Assembly (NCBI RefSeq): GCF_000430785.1
Contig: NZ_AUMR01000018.1
Coordinates: 35,741 to 99,740 of the forward strand
Source: Ectobacillus panaciterrae DSM 19096
GTDB taxonomy: Bacteria > Bacillota > Bacilli > Bacillales > Bacillaceae_G
Direction of reading: 5' to 3'
DNA length: 64,000 bases
Below are positions 1 through 8,443 of this stretch, piece after piece. A model generated the notes under the pieces. That model had not been told where the DNA came from, searched no databases, and saw only the letters and a program-made list of their open reading frames with translations. Position 1 is the first letter of the stretch, and each line of letters opens with the position of its first letter. A program made the position numbers and the translations under genes.

Positions 1-2
1 AT

Positions 3-389
3 ATGATTCATGACACCTTGCAAACCTTTTTCAAGGCAAGCCCGAAACAGGATCAGCGCAATTATTTTCGCTACTTACTGATTGAAGAGGATGGAAAGTA
101 TGCGATTTGTGAATCGGCATCCGAGTCGGAAGATTCCGCTAAAAGCTCTATATCCCTAAGTTATAATGAAGAAAATGAATTGAAGCTTGTTTGGCATAAG
201 GGCGGCCGTCCCATCGTGACTGTACAGAATATCGCTGTAGGAAAAGTGGCAGTGACGAAGGACGAGGATGAAGAGAGTTTGCAGTTTGTACTCGAGCGTA
301 TGCCAAGCCGCATGGTGAAAGTCCAGCTCAAACCGTTTTTTGCAGTGGATTTGAGCATGTATTGGGAAGTTTGCGAAGACTGTGATTGA
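3..389 (+). CDS. Hypothetical protein, 128 aa, at window edge
   Basis: An open frame starts at an ATG two bases into the window, so a start further upstream cannot be excluded. The product is soluble and acidic with an aromatic-rich C-terminus ending in a short Cys-x-x-Cys stretch (CEDCD). There is no signal peptide or membrane segment. I do not recognise the family. A strong terminator follows the stop directly, so this is the last gene of its unit. Confidence 0.6.
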   Translation: MIHDTLQTFFKASPKQDQRNYFRYLLIEEDGKYAICESASESEDSAKSSISLSYNEENELKLVWHKGGRPIVTVQNIAVGKVAVTKDEDEESLQFVLERMPSRMVKVQLKPFFAVDLSMYWEVCEDCD

Positions 390-421
390 AAAAAGCATCC
401 GTTCATTACGGATGCTTTTTT
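389..421. terminator. Bidirectional terminator
   Basis: Inverted arms AAAAAGCATCCG and CGGATGCTTTTT around a 7-nt loop. It lies between two convergent genes and can serve both strands. Confidence 0.85.
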
Positions 422-1440
422 AATGCAATGAGCGGCAGCAAAACGAGGCTGATCCAGCCGATGAGCGGATACAGCATATGAAGAAGCTGACCGTATCCGA
501 CATAGCTTACGCAGTATCCGACTAAAAGAATGCCGTATATGAAGCCGTTGTGGCGCCAGCCCGTCATAGACTGGAGCTGCTTGTTCATGCCATACACATT
601 GCCGATTAATGTTGTGAATACTTCTCCAAAAATAACGAGTATAAAGAAAAAATGAAAGGTTGAATTAAACCGCCGTACAACTTCAGCCATCGGAATATTG
701 TATTGATAAAACTGATCAACTGTTAAAATGGCAAGCTGACTGCATATTAAGATGAGAAACAGCCCTAATCCTCCCAAAATGCCGCCCCATTTAATTACCT
801 TTTCATCCTTTACCTCATAAGAAAGGGGAACAAGAACGCTTTGTGCCATCGCGAGATTCATGGCTACATATGTAATCGGACTCGTAATCCACCTCGTATT
901 CCAACTTTCTGTAGGAATGGAATCGAGGACAAGCGGCCATGTTTTAAATAGTGTTGTACTGTACATTCCCACAATAAAAATCATCATAATCGGCACAACG
1001 AGCGAGTTGACTTCGAATACCCCTTGCAAGCCGCGCGTTAAAATTAAAATGCAGGCAATGATTGTAAGCAGAATGCCGAATTGCCGCGGCAGACGAAGCT
1101 GCTCTTCAAATACCGCTCCGGCTCCCGAGAGCATTACGCTCGTCACGCCAAGCAGCACAAGAAGAAGAATCACATTTATGATATTTCCGAAAAAATCACC
1201 GAACAAATATTTATTAAACTCTTGCGCCGAATACGCTTGAATACGGGCTGCAAGAAGCATCATTTTTGTACCGAGCCACACAAATAGCAAGCCGCTTGCG
1301 AAAATGCCGATTGTGCCATACGTTCCGTGCACAGTGAAAAATTCAACAATTTCTCGGCCTGTCGCAAAGCCCGCGCCCACAACTGTCCCAATATAAGTAG
1401 CCGCGACTTTTTTTGCAATTTTCCATTGTTGTTCGTCCAT
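406..1440 (-). CDS. ykvI: YkvI-family membrane transporter-like protein
   Basis: This is a protein of 344 residues with about ten hydrophobic segments. The N-terminus carries the glycine-rich TYIGTVVGAGFATGREI stretch typical of the YkvI family, which I place near LeuT-fold (APC-type) transporters. The substrate is unknown. I chose the start at MDEQQW because GGGGAGG lies 6 nt upstream; an upstream ATG in frame would place the ribosome-binding site inside the gene. It is monocistronic, convergent with the first gene and divergent from fruR. Confidence 0.75.
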   Translation of the reverse strand: MDEQQWKIAKKVAATYIGTVVGAGFATGREIVEFFTVHGTYGTIGIFASGLLFVWLGTKMMLLAARIQAYSAQEFNKYLFGDFFGNIINVILLLVLLGVTSVMLSGAGAVFEEQLRLPRQFGILLTIIACILILTRGLQGVFEVNSLVVPIMMIFIVGMYSTTLFKTWPLVLDSIPTESWNTRWITSPITYVAMNLAMAQSVLVPLSYEVKDEKVIKWGGILGGLGLFLILICSQLAILTVDQFYQYNIPMAEVVRRFNSTFHFFFILVIFGEVFTTLIGNVYGMNKQLQSMTGWRHNGFIYGILLVGYCVSYVGYGQLLHMLYPLIGWISLVLLPLIALKKHP

Positions 1441-1533
1441 TGAATCCTCCCCTCTCACCTGTTATATACATATGACCAAGCATGGACAAATAGACGCACA
1501 GGGGAAAGGGCATACCAAATAATAAGGGTTTAT

Positions 1534-1574
1534 GAATGTTTTTGAATTTTTTAGAATGAAATCGAATGTTTTTG
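1534..1574 (+). promoter_or_regulatory. Candidate FruR operator (direct repeats)
   Basis: GAATGTTTTTG occurs twice with a 30-bp period (about three helical turns), ending just before the -35 element of the fru promoter. DeoR-family repressors often bind such direct repeats. Assignment to FruR is inferred from position. Confidence 0.5.
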
Positions 1575-1575
1575 G

Positions 1576-1604
1576 TTGATTTTTGAAAGGGTTTTCGCTA
1601 TGAT
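1576..1604 (+). promoter_or_regulatory. SigA promoter of the fru operon
   Basis: TTGATT, a 17-bp spacer and TATGAT lie about 24 bp before the TTG start of the repressor gene. Confidence 0.75.
1584..1597 (+). promoter_or_regulatory. Possible cre site (CcpA)
   Basis: TGAAAGGGTTTTCG matches the 14-bp cre consensus at about 12 positions, with the central CG changed to GG. It lies inside the promoter spacer, where CcpA binding would block transcription. Confidence 0.4.
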
Positions 1605-1627
1605 GGAATCAAGAAGGGGGTGGCGAC

Positions 1628-2380
1628 TTGTTAACACCTGAACGTCACCAAATTATTTTGGATTTGGTGAAAAGAAAAGGAATCGTAAAATTACAAGAGT
1701 TAATGGACGCAACAGGATCATCGGAATCTACCATTCGAAGAGATTTGATACAACTTGAAGACGAAAATCATTTGAAACGGGTTCACGGAGGGGCCTCATC
1801 GCTGCAATCAAAAGGCACAGAACTAAGCATGAATGAAAAATCCTCCAAAAACCTTCATGAAAAAAATATAATCGGTCAATATGCAGCATCTCTTGTAGAG
1901 GATGGCGACTGTATTTACTTAGATGCGGGAAGTACGACGTATGAAATGATTCCATATTTGCAAGGGAAAGACATAACGGTCGTAACGAACGGACTTATGC
2001 ATATTGAAGCGTTATTTCAAGCTAATATTCGTGCCTACTTGCTTGGCGGCATGATGAAGAGCAATACGCGGGCACTCATTGGCAGCGCTGCCTTAGAAGG
2101 ATTGCTTCGCTACCGTTTTGATCTTTGCTTTCTCGGGGCAAACGGCATACACGCAACTTATGGATATACTACTCCGGATCCTGAAGAAGCATTGCTGAAA
2201 AAGACTGCTTTGCAATTATCTAATACATCCTATGTTTTAGCGGATGGCAGCAAATTTTCAGAGGTCTCATTCGCGAAAATTGAAGAGCTGGGAGCGGCTT
2301 CTATTATTACAGCTAATATAGAAGAAAGTGAAAGAGCTTCCTATGCCAACAAAACAAAGATAAAGGTCGTGACAGCATGA
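1628..2380 (+). CDS. fruR: DeoR-family repressor of the fructose operon
   Basis: The 250-residue protein has an N-terminal DeoR winged helix (residues 1-57, with SSESTIRRDLIQLE as recognition helix) and a C-terminal ribose-isomerase-like effector domain containing DAGSTTYEM and TNG motifs. In Bacillus this family senses fructose 1-phosphate and represses fruRKA. It uses a TTG start preceded by GGGGGTGG. The stop overlaps the fruK start by 4 nt (ATGA), so the genes are translationally coupled. Confidence 0.92.
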   Translation: MLTPERHQIILDLVKRKGIVKLQELMDATGSSESTIRRDLIQLEDENHLKRVHGGASSLQSKGTELSMNEKSSKNLHEKNIIGQYAASLVEDGDCIYLDAGSTTYEMIPYLQGKDITVVTNGLMHIEALFQANIRAYLLGGMMKSNTRALIGSAALEGLLRYRFDLCFLGANGIHATYGYTTPDPEEALLKKTALQLSNTSYVLADGSKFSEVSFAKIEELGAASIITANIEESERASYANKTKIKVVTA

Positions 2381-3288
2381 TATACACTGTAACGTTAAAT
2401 CCGTCAGTGGACTATATAGTTGAAGTAAATGACTTTGTACTGAATGAACTGAATCGCATAGAAAAAGAAGCGAAATATCCCGGGGGAAAAGGGATTAACG
2501 TATCCCGGATTTTAAAGAGAATCGGTGTTCCTGCAAAGGCGCTTGGATTTGTCGGAGGATTTACCGGCAGCTTTATTCAAAAGGAGTTAGAAAAAGAGCA
2601 GGTCGAAACAGATTTTATAGAAGTCGACGGAGATTCCCGTATCAATATTAAATTAAAAACCGGAAAAGAAACTGAGATCAATGGAAACGGTCCGGCTATT
2701 TCGAAGGAGCAGCTGGAGATTTTAATAGGAAAAATTCGTACCTTACATGAAGGCGATATCCTTGTACTCGCAGGCAGTATTCCTTCATCTTTACCCGCTT
2801 CGTTGTATGAACAGCTAATAAAGGAGTGCAGGAAACGCGGCGTTAAAGCAGCGGTAGATGCGAGCGGAAAGGCACTGCTTAATGTTGTAAAACACGAGCC
2901 GTTTTTTATAAAGCCGAATCATCATGAGCTCGGAGAACTGTTTGATACAGAAATTCGCAGCATAGAGGACGCTGTACTGTACGGGAAAAAGCTCGCGGAA
3001 ATGGGCGCTCAGCACGTTATCGTTTCCATGGCAGGCGATGGTGCGCTTTTGCTTACAAAAGAACATGCATATTTTGCCAACGTTCCAAAAGGAGAAGTTA
3101 TTAATTCTGTAGGGGCGGGAGATTCGCTTGTAGCAGGTTTTCTCGGAACATATACACAAACAGAGAATGTAATAGAAGCATTTCGGTTCGGAGTTGCAAC
3201 CGGAAGCGCTACAGCATTTTCTTCGGATTTAGCTGCAAAAGAAAAAATAGAAGAATTGTTACCTCAAGTAGAAGTGCAATCCTTATAG
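2377..3288 (+). CDS. fruK: 1-phosphofructokinase
   Basis: This is a PfkB-family sugar kinase of 303 residues. The N-terminal NPSVDYIVE and the GGKGINVSRILKRIG substrate-binding loop are clear, and the C-terminal SVGAGDSLVAGF carries the catalytic Asp and anion hole. It phosphorylates fructose 1-phosphate to fructose 1,6-bisphosphate with ATP. It is the middle gene of fruRKA, overlapping fruR and 15 nt before fruA. Confidence 0.95.
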   Translation: MIYTVTLNPSVDYIVEVNDFVLNELNRIEKEAKYPGGKGINVSRILKRIGVPAKALGFVGGFTGSFIQKELEKEQVETDFIEVDGDSRINIKLKTGKETEINGNGPAISKEQLEILIGKIRTLHEGDILVLAGSIPSSLPASLYEQLIKECRKRGVKAAVDASGKALLNVVKHEPFFIKPNHHELGELFDTEIRSIEDAVLYGKKLAEMGAQHVIVSMAGDGALLLTKEHAYFANVPKGEVINSVGAGDSLVAGFLGTYTQTENVIEAFRFGVATGSATAFSSDLAAKEKIEELLPQVEVQSL

Positions 3289-3303
3289 AAGAGAGGGTTA
3301 ACT

Positions 3304-5154
3304 ATGAAAATTACGGAATTGCTTAAAAGAGATACAATTATTATTCAATTACAAGCTTCATCCAAACCTGAAGCGATCGAGGAGCTAGCAGAAAAACTGG
3401 CAGCTGCAGGACGTCTGCATAATAAGGAACAATTTAAAGAAGCCATTTTGGCTCGTGAAGCACAAAGTACGACAGGCATCGGGGAAGGAATCGCAATCCC
3501 TCATGCAAAAACAGCAGCTGTAAAAACGCCTTCCATTTGCTTTGCCAAATCAGAATCAGGCGTAAACTATGAGTCGTTAGACGGTCAGCCTGCTCATTTA
3601 TTCTTTATGATTGCTGCTAGTGAAGGCGCTAATAACGCTCACTTAGAGACATTATCGCGCTTGTCTACCTTGCTCATGGATACGGAATTCCGTTCTAAGC
3701 TAATGAAAGCGCAAACAGAAGAGGAAGTACTGCAGCTCATAGATGAAAAGGAGCAGGAAGTAACAAAAGAGGAAGAACCCGCTCCTGTAAGTACGAAAGG
3801 AAAGGTATTAGCTGTTACAGCTTGTCCGACAGGGATTGCTCATACGTATATGGCTGCAGACGCTTTAAAAGCAAAAGCGAAGGAAATGGGCGTAGATATA
3901 AAAGTAGAAACAAACGGCTCCACCGGGGTGAAAAATGAACTGACACCGGAAGAGATTCGTGATGCAGTCGCAATTATTGTAGCGGCAGATAAGCAAGTGG
4001 AAATGAATCGCTTTAAAGGAAAACATGTCATTCAAGTTCCTGTTGCAGCTGGGATTCGTAAAACAGAAGAGCTGATTGACCGTGCAGTGAAGCAAGATGC
4101 TCCTGTCTATCAGGGGACGGGAGAGGCTGCTAAAGGAGAAACGAAAGAAAAGCGCACCGGATTTTATAAGCACTTGATGAATGGCGTATCCAATATGCTT
4201 CCATTCGTTGTCGGCGGCGGTATTTTAATTGCGTTGGCATTTTTCTTCGGAGGTATTGAAGCAAAAGGGCCAATCGCTTCAACATTAATGGCAATCGGGG
4301 GGGGAAAAGGCGCATTCTTCTTCATCGTTCCTGTGCTGGCAGGCTTTATCGCAAGCAGTATTGCGGATCGTCCGGGCTTTGCGCCGGGTATGGTCGGGGG
4401 GTATTTGGCCGCTCAAGCCGGCGCAGGATTTCTTGGCGGTTTGATTGCAGGGTTTTTGGCAGGTTATATCGTTGTATTATTGAAAAAAGGATTCGCGGTT
4501 TTACCTGAGCAGCTTGAAGGAATCAAGCCTGTACTATTATATCCTCTGTTCGGTATATTGTTTACTGGTCTTATTATGATTCTTGTTGTGAATGACCCGG
4601 TTGTAGCTCTTAACAAAGGACTGACAAATTGGCTGAATGGACTTAGCGGTGCAAATGCTATTTTATTAGGTATCATTTTAGGCGGCATGATGGCAGTGGA
4701 CATGGGCGGCCCAATCAACAAAGCAGCCTTCACATTCGGTTTGGCGGCGATTGAAGCGCATAACTTCGGCCCGCATGCTGCAGTTATGGCAGGAGGCATG
4801 GTGCCTCCGCTTGGAATCGCTTTAGCCACAACCTTCTTTAAAGCAAAGTTTACAGATGCAGAACGGAAATCCGGTATTACAAACTATTTCATGGGTGCAT
4901 CCTTTATTACAGAAGGCGCGATTCCATTTGCAGCGGCGGATCCGCTCCGCGTGATTATAAGCTGCGTTGCGGGATCTGCAGTGGCGGGAGCAATTACAAT
5001 GGCTTTTGGCATTACGTTGCCAGCACCTCACGGAGGAATGTTCGTCATCCCGCTTGTGAACAAGCCGCTTCTATATATTCTCGCAATTTTAATCGGTTCT
5101 ATTGTAACAGCAGTTATAGTCGGAGTTTGGAAGAAACCTATTGAGAAGGAATAA
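3304..5154 (+). CDS. fruA: PTS fructose transporter EIIABC
   Basis: The 616-residue protein joins three domains: EIIA (residues 1-150, phosphorylated His in GIAIPHAK), EIIB (about 160-260, phosphorylated Cys in TACPTGIAHTYMAA) and membrane EIIC (about 290-610, with PGFAPGMVGGYLA and repeated Gly-rich segments). It imports fructose as fructose 1-phosphate, the FruK substrate. The ribosome-binding site is AGAGAGGG. All phospho-acceptor residues are present. A terminator follows. Confidence 0.95.
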   Translation: MKITELLKRDTIIIQLQASSKPEAIEELAEKLAAAGRLHNKEQFKEAILAREAQSTTGIGEGIAIPHAKTAAVKTPSICFAKSESGVNYESLDGQPAHLFFMIAASEGANNAHLETLSRLSTLLMDTEFRSKLMKAQTEEEVLQLIDEKEQEVTKEEEPAPVSTKGKVLAVTACPTGIAHTYMAADALKAKAKEMGVDIKVETNGSTGVKNELTPEEIRDAVAIIVAADKQVEMNRFKGKHVIQVPVAAGIRKTEELIDRAVKQDAPVYQGTGEAAKGETKEKRTGFYKHLMNGVSNMLPFVVGGGILIALAFFFGGIEAKGPIASTLMAIGGGKGAFFFIVPVLAGFIASSIADRPGFAPGMVGGYLAAQAGAGFLGGLIAGFLAGYIVVLLKKGFAVLPEQLEGIKPVLLYPLFGILFTGLIMILVVNDPVVALNKGLTNWLNGLSGANAILLGIILGGMMAVDMGGPINKAAFTFGLAAIEAHNFGPHAAVMAGGMVPPLGIALATTFFKAKFTDAERKSGITNYFMGASFITEGAIPFAAADPLRVIISCVAGSAVAGAITMAFGITLPAPHGGMFVIPLVNKPLLYILAILIGSIVTAVIVGVWKKPIEKE

Positions 5155-5156
5155 GG

Positions 5157-5188
5157 AAAAGCGGTCAAGTTTTTGACCGCTTTTTTTA
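5157..5188 (+). terminator. Terminator of fruRKA
   Basis: AAAGCGGTCAA pairs with TTGACCGCTTT and is followed by a T run, immediately after fruA. Confidence 0.85.
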
Positions 5189-5253
5189 TTAATTTCTTGT
5201 GTTAAGGGAAATATTAAAGTTGTTAAAATTTGGTTACAGTATAGTTGTATTCC

Positions 5254-5281
5254 TTGAGTTTTCTCAAAATGATGTTATAAT
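5254..5281 (+). promoter_or_regulatory. SigA promoter of dps
   Basis: TTGAGT, a 16-bp spacer and a consensus TATAAT. Confidence 0.7.
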
Positions 5282-5299
5282 GTAAGTGTAATAATTAAA

Positions 5300-5314
5300 T
5301 AATAATTATTATAA
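5300..5314 (+). promoter_or_regulatory. PerR box of dps
   Basis: TAATAATTATTATAA matches the Per-box consensus TTATAATnATTATAA at all but one position. It lies just downstream of the -10, over the expected start of transcription, as at Bacillus peroxide-stress genes. Fur and Zur boxes are similar; a dps target favours PerR. Confidence 0.65.
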
Positions 5315-5337
5315 ACAATGAAGGGTGTGGATGAAGA

Positions 5338-5787
5338 ATGGATAATAGAGTAGATACAAATGTAGTGAACGTGCTAAATAAACAAGTAGCAAACTGGAAC
5401 GTATTATTTGTAAAGCTGCACAATTTTCATTGGTATGTAAAAGGACCGCAATTCTTCACACTGCATGTAAAATTTGAAGAGTTGTACAATGAGGCTGCAA
5501 CATATGTTGATGAACTGGCTGAGCGCATTTTGGCGCTGAAAGGACAGCCGCTTGCGACAATGAAGGAATACTTAGAAACTTCTACGATTCAAGAAAGTAC
5601 AAGCAATGAATCAGCAGAAGAGATGGTTCGTACGCTTGTAAATGATTTCTCAGCACTGATTTCAGAGCTGAAAGAAGGAATGGATATTGCGAATGAAGCA
5701 GAGGACGAGACAACTGCTGATATGTTGTTAGCAATCCATACAGCGCTTGAAAAGCATGTTTGGATGTTAAGTGCCTTTTTGAAATAA
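5338..5787 (+). CDS. dps: Dps-family ferritin-like DNA-protection protein
   Basis: This 149-residue four-helix-bundle protein has the Dps ferroxidase signature: [12 protein letters not shown] with the metal-binding His, followed by the H-x-x-F-E-E-L-Y helix and a later Asp-x-x-Ala-Glu-Arg. Dps 12-mers oxidise and store iron and protect DNA against peroxide. It appears monocistronic, with its own promoter, PerR box and terminator. The ribosome-binding site is GAAGGGTG. Confidence 0.93.
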   Translation: MDNRVDTNVVNVLNKQVANWNVLFVKLHNFHWYVKGPQFFTLHVKFEELYNEAATYVDELAERILALKGQPLATMKEYLETSTIQESTSNESAEEMVRTLVNDFSALISELKEGMDIANEAEDETTADMLLAIHTALEKHVWMLSAFLK

Positions 5788-5796
5788 TAGAAAGCG

Positions 5797-5826
5797 CTCG
5801 TCAAGTAAAACTTGGCGAGTTTTTTC
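5797..5826 (+). terminator. Terminator of dps
   Basis: CTCGTCAAGT pairs with ACTTGGCGAG (one G-U pair), followed by TTTTT. Confidence 0.8.
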
Positions 5827-5891
5827 TTTCTCAACATTTTTCAGAATTGAAAGTTTTTTATGGTATAATGGAAATAGAAAGGGGGGAAATT

Positions 5892-6335
5892 ATGTTCCGC
5901 TTTTTTAAAGAAGGAAAAGAAGAGAGAGACATTACAAAGGAAGAGCTTGAGCTGGCAATGGCAAAATTTTTAGAGCAGAATACAAATGTTGCTTATACTG
6001 TGCTTGTAAATGAAGATTATACTGTTAACTACAAAATGCTAAAACCGTATTTGCCTGCTTTGCCTACAAATACATATTTGATTACGAAAGAGACATTAGA
6101 AGTGTTTGCGAATATAGATGACAACTTGGAGCTTGTGAAAGAAATAGATGCGGCGCAGCGTGCGGTCGATCAATATGTAATGGAGAAAGAAACATTTCCT
6201 ACAGTAGAAGGGGCTGAAGAGAAAAAAATTTGCGCAATGAAACTCCGTCCCTACTTGAAACGTGAACTTGAATATGATTTGTATATATCTGAAAAACATT
6301 ATTTAGTAACGAGCAAGCCGGATAAGAGAAAGTAA
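5892..6335 (+). CDS. Hypothetical protein, 147 aa
   Basis: I start the gene at the ATG that follows GGGGGG 5 nt upstream; the longer open frame would run back into dps. The product is soluble and charged, has no signal peptide, and ends in a Lys/Arg-rich tail. I do not recognise a catalytic motif. Its own terminator and separate start suggest a monocistronic gene. Confidence 0.7.
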   Translation: MFRFFKEGKEERDITKEELELAMAKFLEQNTNVAYTVLVNEDYTVNYKMLKPYLPALPTNTYLITKETLEVFANIDDNLELVKEIDAAQRAVDQYVMEKETFPTVEGAEEKKICAMKLRPYLKRELEYDLYISEKHYLVTSKPDKRK

Positions 6336-6346
6336 ATTATTGGATA

Positions 6347-6374
6347 AAAAAACAGCAATACATTGCTGTTTTTT
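6347..6374 (+). terminator. Terminator
   Basis: AACAGCAAT pairs with ATTGCTGTT, followed by TTTT. Confidence 0.8.
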
Positions 6375-6453
6375 CATGGGAATATGCAAATTTGTGTAGC
6401 TTTACTTCGAAAATGAAGGATTGCTCATAGAAACAATTCTTTTCTTATTTTAA

Positions 6454-6636
6454 ATGGGACAAGATTTGCCCCGCTATAAAGGCATTCGCTCAGTAGCGGA
6501 AACAAGCTGCCGCGTGGTGTTCCAAGGTATACATATGCTGTTTGCAGGGCAGGCCGACCGCGAATGGAAGGATAATGAAAACAGAACAAGCGAAATGGTT
6601 GTAATCGGACGCAACTTAAACCCGAAATGGTTTTAA
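6454..6636 (+). pseudogene. C-terminal remnant of a COG0523 (CobW-like) GTPase
   Basis: The reading frame encodes only the last 60 residues of a COG0523 GTPase. RYKGI, the VVFQGIHMLF segment and REWKDNENRTSEMVVIGRNLN align with the C-terminal domain of the intact GTPase at 7337..8302. The nucleotide-binding domain is absent, and the upstream 100 bp do not restore it. It directly precedes the Zur-controlled rpsN promoter, so it is a decayed member of the zinc island. Confidence 0.8.
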
Positions 6637-6680
6637 AAGCAGCTCGAGAATTGCTTTGCGCAAGCTGATTTCTATAAGTG

Positions 6681-6709
6681 TTGACACAGGATGCAGATGC
6701 GAGTAAAAT
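6681..6709 (+). promoter_or_regulatory. SigA promoter of rpsN2
   Basis: Consensus TTGACA, a 17-bp spacer and TAAAAT. The expected start point falls inside the Zur palindrome. Confidence 0.75.
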
Positions 6710-6753
6710 TATGATTTATAAAACGTAATTATTACGTTTTATAAATCATAATT
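6707..6753. promoter_or_regulatory. Zur operator in a 47-bp perfect palindrome
   Basis: CGTAATTATTACG, the Zur core, is centred at 6730. The whole stretch is a perfect inverted repeat, with two 23-nt arms around one central T. The central 23 bp match the Bacillus Zur consensus at about 21 positions. It begins at the end of the -10 element and ends 20 bp before the start codon. Confidence 0.85.
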
Positions 6754-6772
6754 GTTTAGAAAGGAGAGTCCA

Positions 6773-7042
6773 ATGGCAAAAAAATCAATGGTAGCCCGCG
6801 AATTGAAACGGCAAGAAATCGTCGAGCGATATGCAGCGAAACGAGCTGAACTGAAAGAAAAAGGAGATTACGAGGCATTAGGTAAGCTGCCGCGCAATGC
6901 TTCTCCTACGCGTCTTCACAATCGCTGCCGTGTAACAGGCCGCCCGCGCGGATATTTGCGCAAGTTCGGTATGAGCAGAATTAAGTTTCGGGAATTAGCC
7001 CATAAAGGACAAATTCCCGGAGTTAAAAAATCCAGCTGGTAA
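6773..7042 (+). CDS. rpsN2: Alternative zinc-independent ribosomal protein S14
   Basis: An 89-residue S14 with conserved [23 protein letters not shown] and C-terminal PGVKKSSW. It is the long form and lacks the C-x-x-C pairs of zinc-binding S14. Under zinc starvation this type replaces the zinc form in 30S subunits and spares zinc. The start follows AAAGGAG. The Zur operator fits this role exactly. Confidence 0.95.
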   Translation: MAKKSMVARELKRQEIVERYAAKRAELKEKGDYEALGKLPRNASPTRLHNRCRVTGRPRGYLRKFGMSRIKFRELAHKGQIPGVKKSSW

Positions 7043-7058
7043 GCATCACATAGAAGAA

Positions 7059-7090
7059 GAGCCTAAGCAAGCGCTTAGGCTCCTTCATTT
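7059..7090 (+). terminator. Terminator of rpsN2
   Basis: GAGCCTAAGC pairs with GCTTAGGCTC around a 4-nt loop, followed by a T-rich stretch. Confidence 0.75.
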
Positions 7091-7206
7091 TCTTTTACGT
7101 AAGAAAGCGAAGCATACGCATCATAAGACACTATCAGTTTAGCATCTGCATGATTGAGGGCGCCGCTTCTGGAAGCTGCAATTTATGATAACCTCTTTCA
7201 ATTATG

Positions 7207-7229
7207 TAAATCGTAATATTTCGTTTTTA
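7207..7229 (+). promoter_or_regulatory. Degenerate Zur-box-like site
   Basis: TAAATCGTAAT is a perfect Zur half-site, followed by an imperfect second half (TTTCGTTTTTA) with one base missing from the spacing. It lies about 110 bp before the COG0523 gene. Function is uncertain. Confidence 0.4.
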
Positions 7230-7336
7230 TCATAGCATATAAAACATGATAAAAGGTAATACATTGCTTATCTCTACGTATTATACAATTCTGTTATAAT
7301 AGGAAGACAAGTATACATAGAGGAGATGAATTCATC

Positions 7337-8302
7337 TTGCGTTCGCATAAAAAAATTCCGGTTACGATTTTAACCGGTTTTCTTGGCTCAGGAAAAACAA
7401 CGCTGCTGAACCGTATTTTGTCAGAGCAGCATAATCAAAAGCTGGCTGTTATCGTAAATGAAATCGGCAAGGTCGGAATTGATAACCAATTGATTGTAAA
7501 TGTAGAAGAAGAAATCATGGAAATGACGAACGGCTGTCTTTGTTGTACAGTGCGTGAAGATTTACTTGTCGCATTAAAGAATTTGCTGCAAGCAAAAAAA
7601 GAGGGGAAAGCAGAATTTGAGGGACTTGTCATTGAAACAACCGGTCTCGCTAACCCAGGTCCCATTATTCAAACCTTCTTCTTAGACCCGATTATTCAAA
7701 GCGCTTATGAAATAAACGGAGTGGTAACGGTAGTCGACGCTTATCATATTGAAAAGCATCTGACAAAAGGTTTGGAGGCGCAGGAGCAAATCGCATTTGC
7801 TGATACGGTTCTGCTTAATAAAATAGATCTTGTTTCAGGAGAACAGCAGAAACACATCACTGAACTGCTGCAAAGCATAAATCCGACTGCGGAAATCGTT
7901 CCAACTGCAAATTGCGAGGTTGAAATTGAAAAGCTGCTTCACATTCATACGTTCCAATTACAAGAAAAACTGAATATCCGGACGCATACAGATAACCATT
8001 TAGAAGGCGTAAAATCATTTGTACTGCGTGAAGAAAGACCGCTTGATATGATGAAAATCAATGAGTGGATGACGGCTGTCGTTCAAGAACTGGGAGAGCA
8101 TTTATATCGCTACAAAGGAATTTTATACGTAGAAGGAATAGACAAGCGCGTTGTGTTTCAAGGTGTTCACACGTTATTTGCAGCTTCTTACGATCGGGAG
8201 TGGAAAGAAGGGGAAAAGCGTGTGAGCGAAATTGTCATGATTGGAAAAAATTTAAATAAAGAGTGGTTTGAAACGCATTTTCTTGAATGTGTGAGAGAAT
8301 AG
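7337..8302 (+). CDS. COG0523 GTPase, zinc metallochaperone-like
   Basis: A 321-residue CobW/COG0523 GTPase. It shows the P-loop GFLGSGKTT (about residue 14), the metal-binding CLCC in NGCLCCTVRED, ETTGL of switch II, LNKID for guanine recognition, and the C-terminal CobW_C domain (about 215-310). Related proteins deliver zinc or insert other metals using GTP. The start is a TTG after AGGAG. A weak Zur-like box and the Zur island suggest zinc-starvation expression. The metal partner cannot be read from the sequence. Confidence 0.85.
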   Translation: MRSHKKIPVTILTGFLGSGKTTLLNRILSEQHNQKLAVIVNEIGKVGIDNQLIVNVEEEIMEMTNGCLCCTVREDLLVALKNLLQAKKEGKAEFEGLVIETTGLANPGPIIQTFFLDPIIQSAYEINGVVTVVDAYHIEKHLTKGLEAQEQIAFADTVLLNKIDLVSGEQQKHITELLQSINPTAEIVPTANCEVEIEKLLHIHTFQLQEKLNIRTHTDNHLEGVKSFVLREERPLDMMKINEWMTAVVQELGEHLYRYKGILYVEGIDKRVVFQGVHTLFAASYDREWKEGEKRVSEIVMIGKNLNKEWFETHFLECVRE

Positions 8303-8326
8303 AGCCTGTGTGATACAGGCTTTTTA
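8303..8326 (+). terminator. Terminator
   Basis: AGCCTGT pairs with ACAGGCT, then TTTTT. Confidence 0.8.
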
Positions 8327-8341
8327 TTATTGCTAATTACA

Positions 8342-8443
8342 GATTCTCTGGATGCATGTCTACTTACAGAGGATGAAATGGAAAGGGATTGGAGTCAGAT
8401 GAAGGATCCATTTGGCTGGACAGTTGAAAAACAAGAAGTATAA
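8342..8443 (+). pseudogene. C-terminal remnant of a YciC/ZagA-type GTPase
   Basis: About 33 codons encode [14 protein letters not shown], then DW and a short tail ending at TAA. This closely matches the last 30 residues of the intact GTPase at 8969..10150 ([21 protein letters not shown]). No start or GTPase core precedes it. It is too short to act alone, and another terminator follows it, as at the end of a former gene. Confidence 0.75.

Noticed and set aside
5760..5891. Extension of the 147-aa gene back into dps
   Set aside because: It would overlap the dps coding sequence and its terminator, while GGGGGG before ATG 5892 is a clear ribosome-binding site.
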